Below, one piece after another: positions 44,641-56,807 of a stretch of 64,000 nt of DNA. The notes under the pieces were generated by a model that did not search any database, was not told the DNA's origin, and was given only the letters and a program-made list of their open reading frames with translations. Source of the stretch: Ehretia macrophylla (taxonomy: Eukaryota > Streptophyta > Magnoliopsida > Boraginales > Ehretiaceae); NCBI GenBank assembly GCA_037974665.1, contig CM075772.1:43614552-43678551 (forward strand), written 5' to 3'. Made by a program: the position numbers and the translations under genes. Numbering within the stretch: position 1 is the stretch's first letter; every line of letters starts with the position of its first letter.

Positions 44641-44904
44641 AATTTTCTAAAGAAAAAAATTGCAATAGAGATTCTCTCTATTTTGGATTTTGAAGCGAAA
44701 GTCAAAGAGTCAGAAGTTTTAGTTGGTCGGAATAAAAATGATATAAAAAGGTTATTTAAGCAACTTTTATTCACTTTCTTCTACTTTAGAGTAATTAATT
44801 TTTTAAATTAAAAATAAATAAATGTTAAAAATGGATTAGAACTAGTAGAAAAAAATACATATATAATTTTTTAAAAGATTGGGACCAAAGGAGTAGCAGA
44901 TTGG
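44630..44904. repeat. Old repeat block, left half
   Basis: Matches 31620-31890 (GAATGATTGAAGAATT ... GGGACCAAAG). Its continuation is at 46083-46200 beyond the LINE. Confidence 0.8.
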
Positions 44905-46082
44905 TAATGGGAAAAACACATTCTTCTAGCATGACATTTGGTACCCGTTGGGACTCTTATCAAATCATTATGGCAATGATGTCTCCTATCCTGATTGGGA
45001 TGCAAAGGTTTCAAATATCATCATTCATGGCACTTGGAATTGGCCCCTACATCCCCCTGATATCGCGTTCCAAGTCCCTTCCAACCTCAATTTGCTCAAT
45101 CGAACTAATCTTCCGGATTCGTTTATTTGGAATCTCTCCTCGAGTGGTATTTTCTCTTTTAGCAAAGATTGGGATTACTGTAGGAAAAAGGGCGATTGAA
45201 CATTTGGCATTCTCTTATTTGGTTCCCTAACAATATCCCAAAGCATAGTTTCATCTCCTGGCTTGCATGTCTTGATCGTCTTTCCACTAGGTATTGCTTG
45301 CTTTGTTGAGGCAGCATTAACCATACGCAATGTATCTTCTGTCACCAAGGTTTAGAGACTAGAGATCATCTCTTTTTCGAGTGCTGCTTCACAAGAAGAA
45401 TCTGGTATGGAAGTTTAAAGACTATTCTTATTGATGTTGCCATCTTTTCTTTCGATGATATTTTAAATCTTGCTCCCTCTCTTGCAGGAAAAGAAAATAT
45501 CAAGTAGTATATGTTTCACCTCACTCTCTGTGCTTTAGTCTATATCATTTGGAAAGAGAGAAATAAATGACTTTTTGAGGAAGTCTTTTCTATCAAAGAG
45601 GAAATCATGATGAGCATACGGGAAGTGGTAATATCGAGGGCACTTGTCAGAAAACCTTTCAAGGGGACTTCCATCAACAAGCACTTTTTGCATAAAACAA
45701 ACATTGATATTGGGTTGACTTGACAGTTTCCGTTTATTTGTTTGGTTTCTTGCCTTGTTTTCATGTATTTGTTGTAGTTTATGATCTTTAGTACATGCAT
45801 GGATCTTGGCTTCTCTTCGCCATTGGGCATCTTCGATGTACTTTGACTCTTATACTTTTCTTTCATTAATAAAGGCGCAGATTGGATTTCTAATTATGGT
45901 CTTAACTTAGATTTGGGTTGCCATAGGATTGGTCTGGTTCCTATGCAATTGCGAGAGCTTTTGGAAATGGATAAAAGGTGAGTTTTAACTCTCAGGATCG
46001 TGATTTGGTCAAAATACCTTGCTCAGGCCTCCCTTTGGTCCAAAAAAAAAAAGCCATCTCTTGCTGAATTAGCAAAAAAAGA
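44905..46082 (+). mobile_element. L1-type LINE 3' end, 5'-truncated
   Basis: Inserted into the repeat block. Flanks GGAGTAGCAGATTGG (44890) and AGAAGTAGTAACTGAT (46083) are a target-site duplication with several changes. The uninterrupted block has AGAAGTAGTAGACTGAT near 31886. It begins with the end-of-RT pattern GKNTFF-HDIWYPLG. The 3' part includes an A-rich tail (GGTCCAAAAAAAAAAAGCC, GCAAAAAAAG). Confidence 0.82.
44909..45720 (+). pseudogene. LINE RT end and zf-RVT (broken)
   Basis: GLLSNHYGNDVSYPDWDAKV, then ILNLSSSGIFSFS-type pieces, then KHSFISWLACLDRLSTRYCL, CIFCHQGLETRDHLFFEC and KERNK in changing frames. The order and spacing are those of plant L1 ORF2 after the RT domain. The two overlapping ORFs at 44901-45230 belong to this one broken coding region. 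It is similar to the LINE at 33300 but a distinct copy. Confidence 0.8.
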
Positions 46083-46660
46083 AGAAGTAGTAACTGATAA
46101 CCCCACCTGGTTATAAGTTGCATCTGCTTTGAGAAAAGACAATCTTAGAATGTTTATTGTCTTTCTATTTTTGTCTAATCTACAGTTTGAACAAGAAAAA
46201 AAACGTTAACCCTCTGTTTTTTTCTCTTTATGATTTTTTTTGTCTATCTTATTTTCATTTCTTTCGTTGACGAATCCAAACATATATATATCATAAAAGG
46301 AGAATTTTTTTTTTTTAAGGTTAAAATTTTTCAATCCTCTTAGTTTTGAATTTTTTGAAGGAAAAGCAAAGACTATAAAAAGTCCACTGACCCAGTTTGT
46401 TCCTTTTGTTATTATTGTTGCCAATGATGTCTAACAACCATTCATGTGGAAATCGTGGAATAAGCAATCTCCATCTGCAAAAGACAATAAAGTGGTTGTT
46501 AGATGCAACTGACTCTAAATTTGTAATCTTCTCCAGTAAACGACCCTAATATTAAGTTAATTTACTAAATGAGATACTCTAATTATCTAAAATATGTTAT
46601 TAAAGAGAATTGGAAATACTAAATTGACCCTAGTAGTTTTGTAAAACAAAAGCTGCAAGA
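46083..46660. repeat. Old repeat block, right half, with motif
   Basis: Continues the block after the LINE, then matches 32560-32760 and contains the inverted-repeat motif (46463-46500). 46500-46620 matches 60205-60340 beside the dead lectin copy. I infer a relic of a lectin upstream region. Confidence 0.65.
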
Positions 46661-46899
46661 TTCAAACCTGAGACCTCTTAGATACATGTTAGGTTTCTTT
46701 GCCACTAAACTGGGGATATCCCTTGTGTAGCAAAGCGACATGAGTTATACTTATAACTGCGGATAAGCTTTTGTTTTCTTCATGATCCTTTTTTTATTTA
46801 ATATCAGTTATTGAGAATATGTTGCCATAACATATATTTAGAATATATATGGTCTAGTGCCAAAAAAAAGGATTTTTAAAGGAAAATCAAGTTAAATTC
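46661..46899. other. Non-coding; tRNA-like B-box segment
   Basis: Contains CAAGATTCAAACCTGAGACC, whose complement resembles a tRNA B box. No other SINE feature is clear. Nothing else recognised. Confidence 0.3.
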
Positions 46900-47334
46900 A
46901 AATATTTAGGTACATCAATTATGACTTTTAAGGTAGTCTAACACTCTAAATGGGCTAATTGAAATAAGATGTCGCCAAAGTGACCTCTCTTGTGTAGATT
47001 ATTCATGATCATGCGGGTATTAGCCGGCCCAAAGGAAGGTTAATATTTGGTCGAATTGCACACATACCTGTGGTGGTAAACATGTGACGATTATAAGGTT
47101 TTACATGTGAGCAATGAGTCAATCCAAAGATAGGCTTATTATTTAACATGAGTTATTGTCAATGTTTGATCACTATACCGAGAGTACCATTTACAAGTTA
47201 ATATTACTGTCCAAAGACTTGATATTAATGTTGTGCTGGGTATCTTGTGATGGGGCCTACCATTATTTGAATTTATTGATTTATGAAATATGGATATTAT
47301 TTGAACATGTTTATTGATTGTCTATTTTATTCTC
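46900..47334 (+). mobile_element. Leader region of outer copia
   Basis: No ORF. It lies directly before the gag start; its left end, the 5' LTR and the PBS are not visible, so the element is 5'-truncated. Confidence 0.45.
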
Positions 47335-48025
47335 ATGTCAACTAGTATATCTACTAATACTATATATGCCAACATAAATTCAATTACTATGCTTAATGGG
47401 ATAAACTTTAAGGATTGGAAAGAGAATATTTTAATTGTTCTCGACTGTATGGATCTGAAGCTTGTGCTTCGGATTGAGAATCCTGCTTCTCTTACGGATG
47501 CAAGTTCTCCTGATGACGGGAGGAACTTTGAGAAGTGGGATCGCTCAAATCGTACGAGTCTCATGATCATTAAGCGCGGTATTCCAGAGGCATTTAGGGG
47601 TATGGTGTCCAAAGGGATAACCAGTGCCATAGATTTCCTAGCCGAAATTGAGAAGCGTTTTGCAAAAAACGATAAGGAAGAAATAAGCATGCTTTTGCAA
47701 AGCTTGATTTCCATGAAGTATAAAGGCAAATGAAATATCAGGGAGTACATTATGAAAATGTCTCATATTGCTTCAAAACTAAAGGGACTTAAGCTCAAGT
47801 TGTCTGATGACTTACTCATGCATCTGGTATTAATCTTTCTTCCTACACAGTTTAGCCAGTTTAAGGTTAGTTACAACTGGCAGAAGGATAAATGGACTCT
47901 CAATGAGCTCATTTCTTATTGTGTGCAAGAAGAAGAGAGATTGAAGCAAGATAGGATAGAAAGTGCTCATTTGGCTAGCACCTCTAAGGACAAGGGCAAA
48001 AAGAGGGAATATGAAGCTGCTAAGG
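47335..48025 (+). pseudogene. Outer copia gag, first part (split)
   Basis: I place the start at ATG 47335 (MSTSISTNTIYAN) rather than the in-frame 47314, because that start resembles copia gag. The core includes MLNGINFKDWKENILIVL, LAEIEKRFAKNDKEE and LNELISYCVQEEERL. One stop at 47731-47733 interrupts the frame. At 48025 the ORF is cut by another copia; after the TSD at 56803 it resumes in the same frame with the zinc knuckle. The ten codons after 48025 (to 48066) are LTR sequence. Confidence 0.85.
48021..48025. repeat. Left TSD of inner copia (TAAGG)
   Basis: TAAGG before the LTR start TGTTAGGGG, repeated at 56803-56807. Confidence 0.88.
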
Positions 48026-49245
48026 TGTTAGGGGTATGCCATAATGCTATTGTTTGGATGACCTAATTGGGGTTTTAATAAGAATATGTGTGTTTTATAA
48101 ATTATGATGTTTTAGGATATTCATATTCTCCACTTTGATATGAATGTGTCCCTAATATTTATCAGAGAAGTGAGAACATTGTAAAAGGGTTTAGAGTGCT
48201 TCACTGTTTTTACTTCGATATGGTAAATATTAAGAACCAAGTCATAACCCTTCAAATTATTTGACCAGGATTAGAATAATCAAGTACAGGTTATCATATG
48301 TAATTACATTTGATTAGCATAGTGATGTTAATGATAAAGGATGTCATGTGAAGTGTCAGAACAACATGATGATGTGAATTAATTGACATATGAGTGATCG
48401 TCAGTGGTACGGATTATTGATTGTGATGTTAAATAGTGAACTACATGATTTCAGGTTAATAGTTTACTATTTAGTTGAGAATTGTGCAAATTAATCCTCA
48501 AACTTGATAAATTACGGCTGTCGGTTATATCATGCGCTAAGCATTGTTTCTAGACAATACCTGCCTTTTGTAAATATGAGTTACGCCCTTTCACATTTTA
48601 GTCTTTTGATATAGACTGACAGGTAATTGTCAAGATAGGATCTGTTAAACTTCGGTGAGAGTAGATGTCCTGTGATATCTGAAGATAAATGAGGAAGTCC
48701 TTGGCCAAGGCAAGTATGAATTGATGGAAACGGGTTTTTCCATTGTAGTTATCTCTCGTTTCACCATTTTAGATCTATTCACATAATCGGAAGTGGACTT
48801 AACCTTTTCATTGTCCTTTTCCCGATCGGGATGTTTTAATAGAAGGATCGGACTGCACGGTAATTTCTGACAATAAATAGATTCTTTTAAAAGACAAAGT
48901 CTTCATTATCGTATACTTTTTCATGGTATGTTCGTTGCTAGTACGTCACTCATGAATGTGAGAGTATTTTGGGAAATGGCAGAGACATACCTGAGATAGA
49001 TAAGGAGGTTTATCGGTCCCTCATTGATATACGGTTATGAATCTAGAAAGTCACACCATTTATAAGTATCATGAATAAGTTCGCCGGAAGCTTGTAAAGT
49101 ATGTTAATGGCTTTAAGGAGTTAAAAGTCATCTATATTGGTGTTTGGACCAAAAATATAATTAACAAAAGTTTTGGGACAAAACTACAAATATTGAAAAG
49201 TTGTTTCAATGTGTATATTCTAATGAAGATTAGAATAAGCAAAAG

Positions 49246-49248
<3 letters not shown>

Positions 49249-49342
<94 letters not shown>
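49249..49342. repeat. (TA)n microsatellite, about 94 bp
   Basis: About 47 uninterrupted TA units. The other LTR has about 42 bp at the same site (55667-55708). Confidence 0.97.
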
Positions 49343-49344
<2 letters not shown>

Positions 49345-50258
49345 TGTTTATGTTTAAGAAATGCCACGTCATCAATTGACAAAATAAAATATTAGATGAG
49401 GACATATGGCGTGTGAGTAGGATTAAGAAATGATTAGATTGTCCATGTCAATCCATCCTAGGATTAATCTTATCCAATCATTTGATTTAAAGGTGGAGAT
49501 TTAATCTTGATTTAATCTAAGCACCTTTTTGCCTTTAAATTGTAATGATTGCTTTTGCAATTTGCGAGAGAGAGAAAATGCTACCTTTAGATTGTAATGA
49601 TTACAATCCAAGGACATGCAAAAAGGGATAACATTGCCTTCCATTCAAAATAAGCTTTTTTGATTGGTTGTCTTTTACATAACATTTAATAATATCATGG
49701 AGATTATATTAATCAAATTGATGACAATTCTCTCTCAACTTCACATTCATTTTTGGCCAACTAAGGGAAGAAAGAGAATATCAATTTCATGCAATGGATT
49801 GTAATTATTAGAATCCAATAACATGCAAGATGATTATCCAATCTAACAATCTTCTTATCTATTTTTGATTGGGTGTTTTAGATTAGATAATATACATATT
49901 ATAGTGATAATATAGAAGATTAACTCTTTATCTATCTAGTCTAAAAACACATGACATACACTAGCAAAAAGAAAGAGAAAAACCCTCTTATTCTTCACGT
50001 GGCTCTCGGCCATTGAAGGTAAATAGAGGAAGCTTTTATTTTGTTTAGTAACATACACATAAAGTTGCTTGTTTGAAGACATGCTAGTACCTTTGGTCTT
50101 CAAACACTTGGGTAAACCTTGGATGCTTGGTGGACCTACTAGTGCCTTCAAGTAAGGAGGAACCAAATACTACATCATCAAGCTTGCATCCTTTTGAAAG
50201 CTTCAAGAAATATACCTTTGTACTTCTTCTCTTTCATTTAAGTACATACACATGTTGC

Positions 50259-50260
<2 letters not shown>

Positions 50261-50319
<59 letters not shown>
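50261..50319. repeat. (TA)n microsatellite, about 59 bp
   Basis: Matching site in the other LTR holds only about 20 bp (56629-56648). Confidence 0.97.
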
Positions 50320-50325
<6 letters not shown>

Positions 50326-50447
50326 GTTTTATGGACATAGATAGAAGATTACATGTTGAATCTTGCTATTGAGCTTGTAAAGTTTTTGAAATATGCCTAT
50401 ATAAGGTTCGACCATGGTTAGTATTCATGTTAATCTTCTTAGATCTT

Positions 50448-50451
<4 letters not shown>

Positions 50452-50500
<49 letters not shown>

Positions 50501-50514
50501 GTGTGTGTGTGTGT
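50452..50514. repeat. (TA)n(TG)n compound microsatellite
   Basis: About 47 bp of TA then about 15 bp of TG. No counterpart in the other LTR. Confidence 0.95.
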
Positions 50515-52610
50515 ATGGCCGAATGGTGTATGTGTGCTAGTTCGGAGTTTTTGTGAAATTTTTGTTTGCATGTGTAGATCTAGATAGATCTTGTCTTGCA
50601 TGTCTATGGTGCATATGTGTTATTTTCAATATGCATGTGTAGATCTACAACTCCATATGGCCGAACCATGCATGCTAATAAAGAATAATGTTTGGATGTG
50701 ATTATATGTGAAGGAAGATAGTGGATTTGTTCTTTGCATGATTAACGTTTGACATTTGAAGAATATTTTAAAAGAAGGCTAAAAAGGTGTTGTTATAATA
50801 GTTGATTTTAGCATTATAAAATCAAAAGTGAGAAAAAGAACAAGTTTGGCATTTTGTGTTGCCTTGGCCGAATCTACAATAGGAGTAGATTAAAAGATCT
50901 TGCTTCATGTTAGACATAAAAGAATGTAAATAGTTGCTAAGTAGTCCTTAACATGTTTGGTCAATATGAGTATTGATGTCACTTTTGTTAACATGAATTT
51001 TACAAGTTAGTTTTAAACATATTATGATGTTGACATGTATGTGCTTTGAGAAATGGGACTATTTGATGATTAAAATGTTTAATAGTCAAATTACAACTAG
51101 TCTATATGTGTTAGAATGGCAAGATTTGATTTTACACAAATGGAAGCTCATTTTGATTTTATCTTGGGTTTGGAGATGGTCTAATGTATTGTATAAGATG
51201 TTTATAAATTTGAGAAAAAGTTAAAATGAATTATATGATGATATAATGTTTAAAAGAGAACTATTAGGCTTACATTAATGTGCTTAGGCCAATAAGACAT
51301 ATTGATTTGGGATTGGGCCCTATATGCATGTTTTAATGTTAAAGTTTAGCCTATTAAGCCACATTATGTGTATTGGGCCATGGACTTGTGGTTTTTCTAT
51401 CTTTGGACTTAAGTTTGAATGATTTACTATAAAGTGTTATAAGTAAATAGGTTAACATGACTTGCATTAATAAAAGGTGTTTTATGAATATGCAATGGAC
51501 TTGGATGAAGTTTAATTAATCATATTGATGAATTAATTAAATTAGATTGTTAGCCAACTATGTGATGATTATTATATACTTGATATGAATGATCATACAT
51601 ATGAATATATGCATTTTGAAATGATAAATTTGATCATGGATTTGGGCTTTAGGGTCAATTTATTGGGTTGTAAATTGAGACATAAGTCTCATATTTATTA
51701 TTCTTGTTTTGAGAGAATAATGTAGTAAGGATGGTTATGTAATTCTTCAAGAGAGTCTTTTGCAAGACTGCCCAATGGACAATCCAAGGAGTTGGATGCC
51801 TAATGAAAATTTCAAGGAGTTAAAGATCTTTATTAGGGTAGTTTTATTTCTTAGGCCCAAACCCAAGCCCATGATCCACCATTTGTGCATCTTTGCATTC
51901 ATATTCTATTAAATGTTATAATTGTTATTGTTAGCTAGTGATATATTGAATGCATATTTATATGATGAGATTGAATTCAAACTTTATAACTCCTAACGTG
52001 CAAACTAATATTAGATTGAAACCAACAGTAAAAGGAGTTTTATCGTAGTCCTCCGCCATCCTAGGTTTTAATAGAACTTGAGATGAATACATTCCAATAT
52101 AGGCACAAAGGTTTGAGAAATTGTTTCACAATAAAGTTTATTAAAAATCACTAGAATGAAGCATAGAGATGTGGTTATCTTCCAAAATCTAATAGCCAAC
52201 ATAGCCACAAAGATTTGAGGTTATTGATTCAATTTATCGGATAACTAAGCGATGACGGGTATAATCTAACTAGATCACTTAATCAACATAGCGACAAAGG
52301 TTTGAGACCAAAGTAATATAGGGACTAAATTTGACCATAGCCTATTTAGAGAAATAGACAACAAATGAGTTGTTGACCTTTGGTATTTATATTTCAACAT
52401 AGCCACAAAGGTTTGAGAAATATATCATATTATAGGAAATTGGTCATCCCACTTAGAGTCTTTTTAGATTCACCTTTTTCTCTTTTAGGGAGTATGAGAT
52501 TCAAATGAAATAGTGGGGGTAACTATTTAATTTGCATAAATTTATAGCTATATTCTTGTTAGCCTACAATCTTACTTTCTGTTACTTTTATTTTCTGCAG
52601 TTTATATGTT
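50515..52610. other. Inner copia leader (no gene)
   Basis: About 2.1 kb without a convincing ORF. 51024-51224 is an AT-rich ORF without a domain. The right end carries the four-fold repeat (52096-52420). No primer binding site was found. It may include the end of the 5' LTR. Confidence 0.5.
52096..52420 (+). repeat. Four spaced copies of a ~22-nt motif
   Basis: Copies at about 52098, 52197, 52284 and 52396 of a sequence like AACATAGCCACAAAGGTTTG, spaced 86-112 bp. They lie just upstream of gag (52611). Confidence 0.8.
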
Positions 52611-53327
52611 ATGTCTTCTTTTATAAATTCGATTGTTTCCATTCTGAACCACGACTACTTAACCGGACCAAACTTTGAAAAATGGTACAAGAGCTTAAGA
52701 GTAGTTCTTCGTTTTGAGAGAATTGAGTATGTTCTAGTTTTTGAACCTTTGGCTCCCGTTGATGAAACTACATCTGAAGCTGATAAGACCACATACGATA
52801 GATGGGTCAAGGATGACTCACGCTCTAGGGGGTACATCCTATCATCGATGAGTGATAATCTACGACAATATTATGAGAGTATCTCTCGTTCCATAGATAT
52901 CATTCGATCTTTGAGGGAATCCTTCAGAGAGCACAGCTGTGGCATAAGGTTCGAACTGACCCAGGAGCTTTTTAGCATGAGACTAGAGCAGGGAGGTCAC
53001 GTTAACCAACACTGCCTAAGGATGATTTATCTGATAACTCAGCTGGAGGTATACGGTTACATCGACCCTCAGCTTCAGATTGACTTGATCTTGCAGTCTC
53101 TACGACCATCTTACTCTTCCTTGATACTAGATATCTATGTGCATAGGATTGATTGCACATTATCTGAGCTGCCAGGGATTCTGACTAGTTGGCAGATATA
53201 TGGTTTGGATATAGAGCCCATTCCCTATGTTGACTCTTTACCTTCTGTGGTTGGACCTAGTCACAACAAAAGAAGGAGGATGAGGAGAAGCAGGCGGAGT
53301 TGGGCTACTTTATCATTTGAATCTTAA
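52611..53327 (+). CDS. Inner copia gag (intact ORF of 238 codons)
   Basis: Starts at the ATG in TTATATGTTATGTCTTC, after the leader. The first residues (LNHDYLTGPNFEKWYKSLRV) and RESFREHSCGIRFELTQELF fit the copia UBN2/gag family. The C-terminus is Arg-rich (KRRRMRRSRR) with no zinc knuckle; a basic tail may stand in for it. The ORF is unbroken, unlike the outer gag, and no pol follows, so the element would need another element's enzymes. Confidence 0.78.
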   Translation: MSSFINSIVSILNHDYLTGPNFEKWYKSLRVVLRFERIEYVLVFEPLAPVDETTSEADKTTYDRWVKDDSRSRGYILSSMSDNLRQYYESISRSIDIIRSLRESFREHSCGIRFELTQELFSMRLEQGGHVNQHCLRMIYLITQLEVYGYIDPQLQIDLILQSLRPSYSSLILDIYVHRIDCTLSELPGILTSWQIYGLDIEPIPYVDSLPSVVGPSHNKRRRMRRSRRSWATLSFES

Positions 53328-54504
53328 GACTTTGAGGTGTTCAAGAGTTAAAGATTTAAACAAATAAAGGGCCAAAATCTTTTCTTTTCTATTTAAAAGA
53401 GTTAAATAGATTTACTATTCTTTTGGTAAAATAGTTTGTCCAAAAGGGATAGTAGGAGGAAATGAAGAACATAGCTATCACATTCCTTGAATCATTGTCA
53501 AAAGAAATGTGTTGAGTTTTGATGAATGATTGCACTTTTTCGTAGGAATTAATAACAATTTAAGTAAAACAAAGAAAAGCACTAATAAAGACCATTTATT
53601 TTCAATAGATTATTGTTGGAAATGAACGGACAGTTGAAAGATATGCTTGATTAAAAGAGATGATTGGAAATATCTCTTTTGTCACCAAAGTATTTCAAAC
53701 CATTAAGAGCTTATCTTTGATATGACTGTTTCTACCTTACAGCCTGTATGTTAAATCAAAATCTTAAAATATTAAGATGAAGGGTTCTAAGAAATGCATG
53801 GTCTCCAGCCTCTGAGGCAGGGCATCTGTCTTTTTTTGTAGACTGCCTTCTGACTTTAGTTTGGATAAGATAGCGAAGAGATCACGTATCTTACCCTTTT
53901 GCCATTTGTAGTCTCCTAACCATGCAAATGCAAGTACATGGCTCATAATGATGTAAAAGGTTGCATCGAGAAGGATCTAAGTATAGGTAGTGATGATCTT
54001 ATTGTAGTAAATAGTGATTTCCAGTTTTTGGGGAATCTTGACAAGTCTGTGGTAATAAGTGAAGTTCTTTCGGAATAATTCACATATTAATGGGAACATT
54101 ATTAGATTAATTGTTAAAGATTGAAAAGAGTTCCGAATAGTAAGTAATCGCTTGTTTTGTTACTTGAGCCGAAAAACATATCTTACATTATGAATGGTAT
54201 TTGGATTTGAAATTTAAAGTTCGTTCTATTTATTGTCAGTTATCGATATTTGTATTTGGTAACTAAAATGAAAGCTTCTTGCACAAGCCTATAGAACCTG
54301 GTCTCATCAATCTAGACATATATAAGGATTTTCTCATTTTTGGGAATTTCTTTTATAACAGAATAGACCCTTTGTATTTATATAGATGCCACTGATCCTG
54401 TAATGTTAATTACGGTTGATCACCATCTTAGAGAAGATAAGTATATGGATACGAATGTACTATGCACTGATCCTATGGTAGATAACATTAGTACAAGTGG
54501 AGAT
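53328..54504 (+). mobile_element. Inner copia 3' internal remnant
   Basis: No ORF with a domain (53764-53946, minus, is not convincing). Shortly before the LTR a copia-like C-terminal frame may be present (TDPMVDNIS, about 54470), followed by the PPT-like AAGTGGAGATTG. This suggests that pol was lost by deletion or was never present. Confidence 0.5.
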
Positions 54505-55662
54505 TGTTAGGGATATGCCTTAATGCTATTGTTTGGATGACCTAACTGGGGTTTTAATAAAAATATGTATGTTTTATACATTATGATGTTTTAGGATATT
54601 CATATTCTCTGCTTTGATATAAATGTGTCCCTAATATTTATCAGAGAAGTGAGAACAATCTAAAAGGGTTTAAAGTACTTCGCTGTTTTTACTTTGATAT
54701 GATAAATATTAAGAATCAAGTCATAACCCTTCAAATTATTTGACCGGGACTAGAATAATCAAGTACGGGTTATCATATGTAATTACCTTTGATTAGCATA
54801 GTGATGTTAATGATAAAGGATGGCATGCGAATTGTCAGAACAACATGATAATGTGAACTAATTGACATATGAGTGATAATCAGTAGTCGGATCATTGATT
54901 GTGATGTTAAATAGTAAACTACATGATTTCAGGTTAATAGTTTACTATTTAGTTGAGAATTATGCAAATTAATCCTTAGACTTGAGAAATTATGGCTGCC
55001 AATTATATCAAAGGCTAAATATTGCTTCTGGACAATACCCGCCTTTTATGAAGGTGAGTTATGCCCTTTCGCATTTTAGTCTTTTGATATAGACTGACAG
55101 TTAATTGTCAAAATAGGATCTGTTAAACCTCCTGTAAGAGTGGATGTCCTGTGATATCTAAAGTCGGTAGGTAAACGAGGAAGTCCTTGGCCAAGGCAAG
55201 TATGAATTGATGGAAATGGGTTTTTCTATAGTAGTCATCTCTCATTTCATGGTCTTTTTTCTGAACGGGACGTTTTAATAGAAGGATTGGATTGCACGGT
55301 AATTCCCGACAATAAATAGATTCATTTAAAAGACAAAGTCTTCATTATTGTATACTTTTTCATGGTACGTTCGTTACTAGTACGTCACTCATGAATGTGA
55401 GGGTATTTCAGAAAATGACGGAGACATACCTGAGATAGATAATGAGGTTTATCGGTCCCTCATTAGTATGCGGTTATGAATCTAGAAAGTCACACCATTT
55501 ATAAGTATCATGAATAAGTTTGCCGGAAGCTTATAAAGTATGTTAATGACTTTAAGGAGTTAAAAGTCATCTATATTGGTGTTTGGGCTAAAAATATAAT
55601 TAACAAAAGTTTTGGGGCAAAACTGCAAATATTAAAAAGTTGTTTCAATGTTTATATTCTAA

Positions 55663-55711
<49 letters not shown>

Positions 55712-56802
55712 AAAGATTTAAGAAATGCCACGTCTCAATTGGCAAAATAAAATATTGGATGAGGTAGCACATGTGGCGTGTAAATAGGATTGGGAAATGA
55801 TTGGATTGTCCATGTCATCCATCCTATGATTAATCTTATCCAATCATTTGAATTAAAGGTAAAGATTTAATCCTGATTTAATCTAAGCACCTTTTTGCCT
55901 TTAAATTGTAGTGATTGCTTTTGCAAGTTGCAAGAGATCGAGAAAATGCTACCTATAGATTGTAATGATTACAATCTAAGGACATACAAAAAGGGGTAAC
56001 ATTGCCTTCCATTCAAAATAAGCTTTTTTGATTGGTTGTCTTTTGCATAACATTTAATAATATAATGGAGATTATATTAATCAAATTGATGACATCTCTC
56101 TCTCAACTTCTCACTCATTTTTGGCCAACTAAGGGAGGAAAGATAAGATCAATTTCATGCATTGGATTATAATTATTACAATCCAATAACATGCAAGATG
56201 ATTATCCAATCTAATACTCTTTTTATCTATTTTTGATTGGGAGTTTTAGATTAGATAATATACATATTATAGTGATAATATAGAAGATTAAATCTCTCTC
56301 TCTAGTCTAAAAACACATGACATACACTAGCAAAAAGAAAGAGAAAAACCTTCTTCTTCTTCATGTGGCTCTCGGCCATTGAAGGTAAATAGATGAAGCT
56401 TTTATTTTGTTTAGTAACATACACATAAAGCTTACTTGTTTGAAGACATGCAAGCACCTTTGGTCTTCAAACACTTGGGTGAACCTTGGATGCTTGGTGG
56501 ACCTACTAGTGCCTTCAAGTAAGAAGGAACCAAAGACTACATCATCAAGCTTGCATCCTTTTGAAAGCTTCAAGATGTATACCTTTGTACTTCTTCTCTT
56601 TCATTTAAGTACATACACATACTGCTATTATATATATATATATATATAGTTTTATGGACATAGATAGAAGATTATATGTTGAATCTTGCTATTGAACTTG
56701 TAAATTTTTTGAAATGTGCCTATATAGGGTTCGGCCATGGCTAGTATTCATGTTAATCTTCTTAGATCTTGGTTTATGATAAGTTGTCCATCTTTTCTTT
56801 CA
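54505..56802 (+). mobile_element. Inner copia 3' LTR
   Basis: 2298 bp from TGTTAGGGATATG to TTTTCTTTCA, with TSD TAAGG right after. Two TA arrays (55667-55708, 56629-56648), both shorter than in the other LTR. Confidence 0.85.
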
Positions 56803-56807
56803 TAAGG

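Larger units (their letters stand above)
48026..50455 (+). mobile_element. Inner copia 5' LTR (at least)
   Basis: Matches 54505-56775 through CTTAGATCTTGGTTTA. Then a third TA array begins (50452), while the 3' LTR goes straight to TGATAAGTTGTCC. I could not locate the equivalent of the 3' LTR end here, so the LTR may run on beyond 50455. No gene: ORFs 49220-49405 and 50127-50372 are TA repeats. Confidence 0.75.
48026..56802 (+). mobile_element. Gag-only copia nested in outer copia gag
   Basis: LTRs begin at 48026 and 54505 (TGTTAGGG(G/A)TATGCC). A PPT-like AAGTGGAGATTG precedes the second. Perfect TSD TAAGG in the outer gag. The second LTR ends ...TTTTCTTTCA at 56802. The internal region has a leader with a four-fold repeat, one gag ORF and about 1.2 kb of non-coding remnant. 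No protease, integrase or RT was recognised. Counting by eye, the first ~220 bp of the LTRs differ at about 8%. The 3' limit of the 5' LTR is not resolved. Confidence 0.85.

Noticed and set aside
46640-46740. tRNA gene or SINE from the B-box-like CAAACCTGAGACC
   Set aside because: No A box, no cloverleaf and no tail or TSD seen; kept only as a weak note.
49220-49405. 61-codon minus-strand ORF rich in Tyr-Ile
   Set aside because: It is only the (TA)n microsatellite read as codons.
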